This document shows positions 1 to 6,310 of a DNA stretch of 13,035 bases, in pieces. Source of the stretch: an uncultured Armatimonadota bacterium (GTDB taxonomy: Bacteria; Armatimonadota; Fimbriimonadia; Fimbriimonadales; Fimbriimonadaceae); NCBI GenBank assembly GCA_946478935.1, contig CAMLEL010000026.1, positions 1 to 13,035 of the forward strand, in the 5' to 3' direction. The notes under the pieces were generated by a model. That model worked only from the letters and a program-made list of their open reading frames with translations. It did no database searches and had not been told where the DNA came from. The translations under genes and the position numbers were made by a program. The stretch's first letter is position 1. Each line of letters starts with the position of its first letter.

Positions 1-2778
1 GAACAGGTCGTAGGTTTCTCGCTTGTAGGCGACCAGCGGGTCGACCTGGCCGTAGCCGCGCAAGCCGATGCCCTCTCGGATGTACTCGACCATCTGCAGG
101 TGAGACATCCAATGGTCGTTGACCGCTCGGAGCATCACCTGCTGCTCGATCATCTTCATGATCTCATCGCCGTTTTCCTCGACCTTGGCGTCATATGCCT
201 TGCCAGCAAGTTCAGATGCATAGTTGACCAGGTCGGGGCCCGGATCGTGAGCGGCAAGGTCATTGACCGTTGCATAGTCCACCAATGGGAAGATCTCATT
301 GAGGTCTTCGTAGAGCACTTGGTGATCGTAAACGTTGGAACCGTCTTCCTCAACCATCCACGCGTTTTGGACAACTTCGGCGACCATGTCTCTGATCTGC
401 TTCTTGATGTCCGCTCGGACATCCTTGCCAAGCAGGATTTCCCGACGCATGCCATAGATGTGCTCGCGCTGGGCGTTGAGGACGTCGTCGTACTCGAGAA
501 CGTGCTTTCGCGCTTCGAAGAAGTGATTCTCGATCCGTTCTTGAGTTTTACCGATCATCTTGCTGAGGAAGGCGGCATTGACCTCTTCCATGGGTGGCCA
601 AGCCTTCAGCAGCGGATTCTCCATCATGTTTGCGTTGAAGATCTTCCAGAGCTGGTCTTCGAGGGCAACGAAGAAGCGGCTTTCGCCGGGGTCGCCCTGC
701 CGGCCAGCTCGGCCACGCAGCTGATTGTCGATTCGGCGTGACTCATGGCGCTCGGTGCCAAGGATGAAGAGACCGCCCAGGGAGCGGACTTCCTCCGCGG
801 CGGCTCGCCGCTCTTGATCGTCGAGGGGAAGTGGTGGAGCCGCCCTCTCCTTTCCTCCACGCCGGTAATTTGCGTAGGTCTCGCCGTATTCGTCCAGGCC
901 ATCTTGGGCCACCTCCACGTGTCCGCGGGCGAGCTTAACCAGTTCATCTTCGACACGACCTCCGAGGAGGATGTCGACACCACGACCGGCCATATTCGTG
1001 GCGATGGTGATTTGTCCCTTTCGGCCCGCTTCGGCGATGATGACGGCTTCCCGCTCATGAAACTTCGCATTCAGCACGTTATGCGGGATACCGTGCTTGA
1101 GCGCTTCTTCCAGATAGGGTCGACTGTCGGCATCGAGCTTCCATTCACTCAAGCACCAGTCAAACCAGTCACCGGAGAAGAGATCGCCGTTGAGATCGAT
1201 TTTGGGCAAGAATGCGGAAAGCGTCTGCTTCTGAATCTCATCCAGATTGGTCTCGTAGATGGCGCGGGCATCTTTGGCAAGATCGCCCTTGATGTCCTTT
1301 TTGACTTCAACGCGCTCTCGAAGGCGTTGGGCGACGACGAGCTTTTGAAGCAGCTCGCCCGTGAGTCGTGCCGAAACTTTTTCGGACATTTCAATCGAGC
1401 GGGTGCCAACCAATACGGGCTGTTGTTTGGTGTAGAGGCGCAAGATCTCCCAACCCATGCCGCGGAACTTGGCTTCGAGCGTCTTATAGACAATATCGGC
1501 TTGGTCTTCTCGCTGCATCGGACGGTGGGTTGGAACTGTGACCACGTCCAATCCATAGATCTTTCGAAACTCGTCCTCTTCCGTTTTGGCCGTACCGGTC
1601 ATACCAGCAAGCTTTCCGTACAAGCGGAATAGGTTCTGGAAGGTGATCGTGGCAACAGTCTGGCTTTCGCGTTGGACAGCCACGTTCTCTTTGGCCTCGA
1701 GCGCCTGGTGCAACCCGTTGCCGTAGCGTCGGCCAAACATCATGCGTCCGGTGTTCTCGTCAACGATCACGACTTCGCCGCTACGCACCACGTAATCGAT
1801 GTCTTTGCTGAATAGGCCGTAGGCCTGGACCGCGGCGTTCAGGTGGTGGAACATCTTGGGGTCAGACGCGATATTGTCGATTCCAAGCTCCTGCTCTGCG
1901 AAGTCCATTCCTTCCTCGGTCATGGTGGCGGTGTGGTTCTTCTTGTCCGCTGTGAAGTGGAGTTCGGGCTGCATTTTCTTGGCCACTTCGTTCACGACCC
2001 TGTAGACCGAGACATCCTCCATCGATGGACCGCTGATGATGTGGGGCGTCCTGGCCTCGTCAATGAGGATCGAGTCAACTTCGTCGACGATTGCGTAATT
2101 CAACTCGCGCATCACCAACTGCTCTTCGCTGAAGGCCATGTTGTCTCGCAGGTAGTCAAAGCCGAATTCGTGGTTCGTACCGTACGTGATGTCGCACGAA
2201 TACGCGTCGCGTCGATCGCACGGAACGAGATTCAAGTACCTCGGGTCCGGATGTTCGGCGCCGGGAGTGTAAATATAGGATCCTCCCAGTTCATCGCTAT
2301 CCTCGCCCTGGCCCTGAATGATGCCGACTGATAAACCCAGGTAGTGGTAGATGGGACCCATCCAAACTGCGTCGCGGCGGGCAAGGTAGTCGTTAACCGT
2401 CACGAGGTGGACGCCACGGCCGGTAAGCGCATTGAGATAGATTGGGGCAACCGCGACAAGCGTCTTACCTTCACCGGTTTTCATTTCGGCGATTCGGCCC
2501 TGATGAAGCACCGCGCCGCCCACAAGCTGGACGTCGAAGTGCCTCATGCCAAGCGTGCGCTTGGAGACCTCGCGCACGATCACAAATGCTTCCGGCAAGA
2601 TCTTGTCGAGGGTTTCGCCGTTGGCCAGCCTTTCTTTGAATTCAGGCGTTTTGGCTTTGATTTGATCGTCAGAGAGAGCTTCGATTTCCTTTTCGAGGGA
2701 GTTGATGCGTTCGACGATTGGATTCAGCAAGTCGATGTCTTTCTTGCTGGTGTCAAATAGTTTTCTTAAAAATTGCAT
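1..2778 (-). CDS. secA: Protein translocase subunit SecA (C-terminus cut by window edge)
   Basis: SecA is the cytoplasmic ATPase motor that pushes unfolded preproteins through SecYEG. The frame is open from the ATG at 2778 to base 1, giving 926 residues without a stop. Walker A is MKTGEGKT at residues 99-106, Walker B is DEVD at 232-235 followed by SILIDEARTP, DITYGTN starts at 196, GTERHESRRIDNQLRG and the RGRAGRQGD finger are intact, and the helical scaffold is visible near the end (LEYDDVLN, NDHWMSHL, GLRGYGQ). The C-terminal linker and any zinc tail lie outside. Compared with E. coli SecA there is an insertion of about 26 residues between 152 and 196, and one of about 85-90 residues between 473 and 562 in NBD2. 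The usual GRGTDI motif reads GRGVDI (Val601). The start matches the usual SecA N-terminus, although no Shine-Dalgarno motif precedes it. Identification is secure. Confidence 0.98.
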   Translation of the reverse strand, partial: MQFLRKLFDTSKKDIDLLNPIVERINSLEKEIEALSDDQIKAKTPEFKERLANGETLDKILPEAFVIVREVSKRTLGMRHFDVQLVGGAVLHQGRIAEMKTGEGKTLVAVAPIYLNALTGRGVHLVTVNDYLARRDAVWMGPIYHYLGLSVGIIQGQGEDSDELGGSYIYTPGAEHPDPRYLNLVPCDRRDAYSCDITYGTNHEFGFDYLRDNMAFSEEQLVMRELNYAIVDEVDSILIDEARTPHIISGPSMEDVSVYRVVNEVAKKMQPELHFTADKKNHTATMTEEGMDFAEQELGIDNIASDPKMFHHLNAAVQAYGLFSKDIDYVVRSGEVVIVDENTGRMMFGRRYGNGLHQALEAKENVAVQRESQTVATITFQNLFRLYGKLAGMTGTAKTEEDEFRKIYGLDVVTVPTHRPMQREDQADIVYKTLEAKFRGMGWEILRLYTKQQPVLVGTRSIEMSEKVSARLTGELLQKLVVAQRLRERVEVKKDIKGDLAKDARAIYETNLDEIQKQTLSAFLPKIDLNGDLFSGDWFDWCLSEWKLDADSRPYLEEALKHGIPHNVLNAKFHEREAVIIAEAGRKGQITIATNMAGRGVDILLGGRVEDELVKLARGHVEVAQDGLDEYGETYANYRRGGKERAAPPLPLDDQERRAAAEEVRSLGGLFILGTERHESRRIDNQLRGRAGRQGDPGESRFFVALEDQLWKIFNANMMENPLLKAWPPMEEVNAAFLSKMIGKTQERIENHFFEARKHVLEYDDVLNAQREHIYGMRREILLGKDVRADIKKQIRDMVAEVVQNAWMVEEDGSNVYDHQVLYEDLNEIFPLVDYATVNDLAAHDPGPDLVNYASELAGKAYDAKVEENGDEIMKMIEQQVMLRAVNDHWMSHLQMVEYIREGIGLRGYGQVDPLVAYKRETYDLF

Positions 2779-2903
2779 GTTGAAGTTCGGGTTTTGAGGG
2801 AGGGTCGGCAGGTAGGTTGCTTCCGACGTGAGCAGGTGCGAGGGTCAGTATCAGGATGGCCCGTGCAGGCGCAGACAATGGCGCCGCTCAGGGTAATCCG
2901 ACT

Positions 2904-3275
2904 TCAGCGAGGTCCGTCGCGAGTGCGCTGACAGGTGGAGAAGGCATCGGACAGGTGGTATTGGCCATCCTGGAAACAGGCTGGCTCAACGGGCTCAGGG
3001 TCACCAAGTCGTGAATCGGTAGGTTCGGGGCAGCACTCCAGAGTCAGGAGGCGAAACAGCGCATTTGAAAACTCGCTGTCGTTGCCGATTGCGAGGAGTG
3101 ATGCGAGCACGGCTGCATCGGCCTTCTCAAGCGAGGCGGCGCGATGGTCCTGGGCTTCCAACCGTCGGCTGACTGCTTCCAGCGCTGCCGGCAAACGTCC
3201 GTCGGACGCCATCATCTCGATTGACGATGGGCCTTGAAGGATCAGCAGGAACAGGGCAGGCAGTAAGGGCAACAT
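2904..3275 (-). CDS. Hypothetical small secreted protein with four cysteines
   Basis: I do not recognise a family. The 123-residue product begins with a short hydrophobic stretch (about residues 2-15) that resembles a signal peptide or membrane anchor. A helix-prone, Ala/Leu/Glu-rich middle follows (about 25-75), then a Pro-rich tail with four Cys: an adjacent CC pair and two single Cys that could form disulfides if exported. It lies 125 bp upstream of secA on the same strand and is divergent from the DUF5916 gene, 92 bp apart. A perfect TATAAT lies 15 nt upstream of the ATG on the coding strand (plus-strand 3291-3296), which would give a very short leader. The plus-strand frame at 2935-3237 is less protein-like (Ser/Arg/Trp-rich), so the minus strand is preferred. 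Whether it is expressed is inference. Confidence 0.55.
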   Translation of the reverse strand: MLPLLPALFLLILQGPSSIEMMASDGRLPAALEAVSRRLEAQDHRAASLEKADAAVLASLLAIGNDSEFSNALFRLLTLECCPEPTDSRLGDPEPVEPACFQDGQYHLSDAFSTCQRTRDGPR

Positions 3276-3290
3276 GAATTGCTTCGCCAG

Positions 3291-3296
3291 ATTATA
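3291..3296 (-). promoter_or_regulatory. Candidate -10 box (TATAAT) for the small secreted protein gene
   Basis: The coding-strand sequence is a perfect TATAAT consensus, 15 nt before the ATG at 3275. A transcript starting at the normal distance would have a leader of roughly 8-9 nt. No good -35 element is visible 16-18 nt upstream (ATGGGT or similar), so support rests on the -10 match and position alone. Confidence 0.35.
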
Positions 3297-3354
3297 GACG
3301 TTTTGCCGGTCGGACCCATCACATCTTGGCGGGAACTCTAGCGCTCGGCAATGC

Positions 3355-3360
3355 GATATA
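3355..3360 (+). promoter_or_regulatory. Possible -10 box placed for a leaderless GTG start
   Basis: GATATA sits 7 nt upstream of the GTG at 3368, the distance expected between a -10 box and the transcription start. The GTG could therefore be the first codon of a leaderless message. An alternative reading is that GGGAGG at 3361-3366 is a Shine-Dalgarno motif, but it is only 1 nt from the start codon, too close for normal use. No convincing -35 is visible. Confidence 0.25.
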
Positions 3361-3367
3361 GGGAGGC

Positions 3368-5383
3368 GTGCGTCTTGTTTTCACCTTTGCGATCCTTTCC
3401 GCAGTAGCCCTACTTACCGCTCAAAACCACGAAATCCAATCCGCGATGCTTGACGTTCCGCCGACAATCGACGGGACAGTAAACGACGAGGAATGGTCAA
3501 AGGCGACCCGCGTAGCGGGTCTTTTCGATGAAGAAACTGGGGCTATCGCCCCTGACCCAGCTATTTTCTGGATTGGATACGACGCTCAATACATCTATTT
3601 CGGCGCGCGTCTAACCGACGCGAATCCCAGTCAGATTCGGGCAACTGAATACCGGACAAACGTAAGTCTGGATTCCGACGACAATGTAGGCGTAGCGATC
3701 GACCTCTCGGGCTCGGGCGCGGATTTCAACGTGTTTCGCGTTAATCCCAAGGGAGCGACGGAAATCGAGTTGGCAGGCGGTCGGGCAGCCAAGCGCGAGT
3801 GGTCAGGCGAGTTCTTCGCCAAAGCTCGGGTTACTGAAAGCGGTTGGGAGGCAGAGGCGAGGATCCCCTGGCAGGTACTTCGATTACCGGGGGCAGGCAA
3901 GCGGGATCTGCGGATCAACTTCGGGCGCAATGTGGCTCGCACCAATCGAGAGTTCATCCATGGCTTCGTGCCGGAAGGCTCGAACAATCATCCTTTTTGG
4001 CGAGGTGTACTGGTGCCCGCCCAACAAGCCGCCAGAACACTCAAATTGCTTCCTTACTCTTACTTCGGTTGGGACCCTGACACCAGGCATATTTTTAACT
4101 CGGGCTTGGATTTAAAGACTCAGCTCACCGACCAGGTGGAACTGGTGGGAACGATCAATCCTGACTTCAGGAACATCGAGAATCAGATTCTCTCCCTTGA
4201 TTTCAGTCGATTTGAGCGCTTGGCAGGGGAATCTCGTCCTTTCTTCCAAGAGGGTCAGGATTACCTTGACACGGCCATCTTTGCCAGCCAACGCATCGAT
4301 ACCTTTGACGTCGGGATCAATACTTATGGCAGGCTGTCCGACAAGACGAGCTTTGCAGTCCTCGATACGGTCGATTGGGATCGGCAGAATTTGATCGGCC
4401 CTGAGCGAACGAGGGGCACTCGGAATAACCTCGTGGCGAATGCGACGCACAACTTTGATCCAAAAACTTCGATCAGGGCGAGCTTTACGAGCATTGATCG
4501 GCCAGACCTGAAGAACGACGCCTATCTTGTTCGACTCAGCAAGACGTTTGGCGACTTTAACATCTTCGCTCGCGACATGGGCAGCAAAGATTCATTGGAC
4601 GGGGTTGGGCGCAGCCAAGACGTGTACTTGAACTATGAGCGTCGCGGCTTTGGCGGCTACGTTGGGTTCAACCGTGCCAGTCCAGAGTTCTTGCCGAGGC
4701 TCGGATTCATACCTGAGCGGGATTACCGCGGCTGGGACTCAGGGCTGTTCTACAACAAGAACTTCGACAAGGGATTTTTAAACGACTGGGGATATTTCTT
4801 GAGCGCCCAGAGTTACGAGCGCTACAACGGCGCCCCATATCGCCATGAGTACATGATCAATCCCTTCGCAACTTTGCGAAATGGACTCGCGATCGTGCCC
4901 TATGCCAGACTGGGCGAATTTGAAGGAGTTGTCGATCGAATTCACGGATTGAATCTTGGATATCCACGCGGAAATCCGTACCGGAACATTTCAGTCGAGT
5001 ATGAGTGGGGTGAAGTTGAGAACGAACGGTATCGATCTCTCAGTTTGTCGAGTGCATACCGATTGTTTGGGCGTCTCCAACTCCGCGGCAGCTACCAAGC
5101 CGTTCACCATTTTGACGAATTAAGCCAATTCATCCTCAGCGCCAACTATGACCTGGGCAACGACCGGTCGATCGCGGGTCGGATGGTCCGTCGCGATGAC
5201 GATTTGAACTTTTATGTCGCGCTCAAACAGAGTGGAAATCTGGGCGCGGAATACTTTCTGATTCTGGGCGACCCGAATGCGCGGAGCTTTCGGCCCAGTT
5301 TGATCCTGAAAGTTACGTTTCCGTTCGAGATTCCTCTTTCATCACGGTCGTCGGCTCGGAAGCAGGTCGTGACGAAACTTTAG
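3368..5383 (+). CDS. Secreted CBM9-like / DUF5916 beta-barrel protein
   Basis: The 671-residue product has a signal peptide (about 1-18). A carbohydrate-binding-family-9-like domain follows at about 24-210, with IDGTVNDEEW near 34-43, a DDNVGVAIDLSG strand, a RVNPKG turn and the closing GWEAEARIPW segment. The remainder matches the DUF5916 pattern, with FERLAGESRPFFQEG near 281-295 and many alternating aromatic strands typical of an outer-membrane barrel. Family members are usually annotated as carbohydrate-binding-family-9-domain proteins of unknown substrate, often somewhat longer. The GTG start is fixed by an in-frame TAG at 3359-3361 and by the signal peptide. The last strand appears to end near FPFEI, after which about 18 hydrophilic residues run into the 3' end of the convergent gene. 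Family assignment is firm; sugar binding and outer-membrane location are inferred from the family. Confidence 0.88.
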   Translation: MRLVFTFAILSAVALLTAQNHEIQSAMLDVPPTIDGTVNDEEWSKATRVAGLFDEETGAIAPDPAIFWIGYDAQYIYFGARLTDANPSQIRATEYRTNVSLDSDDNVGVAIDLSGSGADFNVFRVNPKGATEIELAGGRAAKREWSGEFFAKARVTESGWEAEARIPWQVLRLPGAGKRDLRINFGRNVARTNREFIHGFVPEGSNNHPFWRGVLVPAQQAARTLKLLPYSYFGWDPDTRHIFNSGLDLKTQLTDQVELVGTINPDFRNIENQILSLDFSRFERLAGESRPFFQEGQDYLDTAIFASQRIDTFDVGINTYGRLSDKTSFAVLDTVDWDRQNLIGPERTRGTRNNLVANATHNFDPKTSIRASFTSIDRPDLKNDAYLVRLSKTFGDFNIFARDMGSKDSLDGVGRSQDVYLNYERRGFGGYVGFNRASPEFLPRLGFIPERDYRGWDSGLFYNKNFDKGFLNDWGYFLSAQSYERYNGAPYRHEYMINPFATLRNGLAIVPYARLGEFEGVVDRIHGLNLGYPRGNPYRNISVEYEWGEVENERYRSLSLSSAYRLFGRLQLRGSYQAVHHFDELSQFILSANYDLGNDRSIAGRMVRRDDDLNFYVALKQSGNLGAEYFLILGDPNARSFRPSLILKVTFPFEIPLSSRSSARKQVVTKL

Positions 5384-5714
5384 AATCGGGAGGTCGCGTG
5401 GTGGGAGGAGTTCTGCTGCCAGCCAGCAATGAAACGCCTCGATTGGCGATCAGCGACCCAACGAAGCCCATTACAACGAGCATGAGGACCTTGATGAGGA
5501 CGCCGACGAAGGACTGACCAGCCATCCCAAGGTCAATCGGCTGCTTTGGCTTAATCCCAAGGATGTCCGGCGGGGGAACCATGAACATGTCGTACGCAAG
5601 CTTGAACGTAAATGCAAGCATTGCAACGCCCACGAGGAAGACCAATACGCCGAGGAGGGCGGCCGAGATCGACCCCCGAATTCGGTTTGGCGTCTTGCGC
5701 CTTGACTGCCGCAT
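5313..5714 (-). CDS. Hypothetical small membrane protein with two TM segments
   Basis: I do not recognise a family. From the ATG at 5714 the product has 133 residues: an Arg/Lys-rich N-terminus (MRQSRRK), a TM helix at about 16-39, a Pro-rich loop with VPPPD and KPKQP, a second TM helix at about 66-90, and a Thr/Pro/Ser-rich hydrophilic tail. A GTG at 5744 would add ten residues in frame, but the ATG gives a classic basic membrane-protein N-terminus and has TATAGT four bases upstream. The 3' end overlaps the convergent DUF5916 gene by 71 bp. It follows the small helical gene at 5799-6089 with an 84-bp gap (54 bp from the GTG), so the two may be co-transcribed. The TM pattern and length support a real gene; its role is unknown. 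Confidence 0.68.
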   Translation of the reverse strand: MRQSRRKTPNRIRGSISAALLGVLVFLVGVAMLAFTFKLAYDMFMVPPPDILGIKPKQPIDLGMAGQSFVGVLIKVLMLVVMGFVGSLIANRGVSLLAGSRTPPTTRPPDSKVSSRPASEPTTVMKEESRTET

Positions 5715-5798
5715 GGAAACTATAGCCTCAGACGTGAAGGTCACGACCGAGGGTTCCGGTTAGCATACCAATTCGGGAAAAATTCCCCCGATTTAGCG

Positions 5799-6089
5799 CT
5801 AGCGAGATCCAGCGGTGAACCGATAGCGGTTTGCGGACCGAAGGATTGCGAGGGCCAGCGAGCGGATTTCCTCCCTCATGAGTCTCGCACTCGTTTCCAT
5901 GCGCTCTAACTGCCGGTCTGTGTTCACGTCAGCTGACCTTTGTGCCAAAACCTGGGTTGTTTCCAAGGCGTCTGCCTGGGTCCGTAGAGATCTGCCTAAA
6001 CGAAGAAGTTTGCGCGCCTTTGCGCCAGGAGGAGCGTCTGATTGCTGGATGGACTCCAGCTCTCGGCGCACCTCAAATTCAGTGAGCAT
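5799..6089 (-). CDS. Hypothetical small alpha-helical protein
   Basis: The 96-residue product is highly charged, without a signal peptide or TM segment, and rich in Leu, Glu, Arg and Gln in a pattern suggesting one or two long helices or a coiled coil (roughly 5-45 and 55-90). I recognise no named family. The ATG at 6089 is preceded by GGAGG, but with a 13-nt spacer, longer than ideal. It lies upstream of the two-TM protein gene on the same strand and is divergent from the sugar importer genes. The plus-strand frame over the same bases (5878-6168) looks less protein-like. It could be a cytoplasmic partner of the membrane protein, but nothing in the sequence shows that. Confidence 0.55.
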   Translation of the reverse strand: MLTEFEVRRELESIQQSDAPPGAKARKLLRLGRSLRTQADALETTQVLAQRSADVNTDRQLERMETSARLMREEIRSLALAILRSANRYRFTAGSR

Positions 6090-6144
6090 GTTAAGTTATC
6101 TGCCTCCAGTCGACATTGTCTGGGTTATCACGATTGAACGTGAA

Positions 6145-6166
6145 AGGGCGACGTTACCGTCGCTCT
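6145..6166. other. Hairpin / inverted repeat in the divergent intergenic region
   Basis: GCGACG and CGTCGC form a perfect 6-bp stem around a TTAC loop (6148-6163). It extends to nine pairs with one G-U (6145-6166). There is no T-run on the plus side and only TTT on the minus side, so it is a poor intrinsic terminator. It lies between two divergent genes, 56 bp before the minus-strand ATG at 6089 and 66 bp before the candidate -35 of the importer. It could be an operator or a leader structure; I cannot decide. Confidence 0.4.
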
Positions 6167-6231
6167 GAATGTACCTTTCCAGACGGCGGCGATGGGCCGA
6201 ACGTTCCCGAAAAGTGTTCAGGGAAAAGATA

Positions 6232-6262
6232 TTGCAATGGTCGGTAGTGCGCCATTTATAGA
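6232..6262 (+). promoter_or_regulatory. Candidate sigma-70-type promoter of the sugar importer operon
   Basis: TTGCAA at 6232-6237 resembles a -35 box. TTTATA at 6255-6260 (17-nt spacer) or TATAGA at 6257-6262 (19-nt spacer) would serve as the -10. The start codon at 6311 follows about 48 nt later. Just upstream, TTCCC (6204-6208) and GGGAA (6221-6225) are inverted around 12 nt, and GAACGTTC (6199-6206) is an 8-bp palindrome. Either could be part of a regulator site, but neither matches a named operator consensus that I can vouch for. Confidence 0.4.
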
Positions 6263-6310
6263 AGGATGAATACGAATTCTGAGACCAAGCAGTAACATGG
6301 TGAAAAGCTC

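Noticed and set aside
745..1632. Plus-strand open frame of 295 codons
   Set aside because: It is antisense to secA, whose minus-strand reading carries all the conserved motifs; the plus frame shows no recognisable domain.
1843..2760. Plus-strand open frames of 162 and 138 codons
   Set aside because: Antisense shadows of the SecA NBD1 and N-terminal region, without recognisable protein features.
2779..2903. secA promoter or leader regulatory element
   Set aside because: TTGTCT and GATACT occur on the minus strand but with a spacer of about 20 nt; no convincing promoter, hairpin or ribosome-binding site can be named.
2935..3237. Plus-strand frame of 100 codons opposite the small secreted protein
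   Set aside because: Its Ser/Arg/Trp-rich composition looks like antisense; the minus frame has a signal-like N-terminus and a TATAAT upstream.
5772..5794. Possible intrinsic terminator after the small helical protein gene (GGGAA-AAA-TTCCC)
   Set aside because: The stem is only five pairs and no T-run follows on either strand, so a terminator is not supported.
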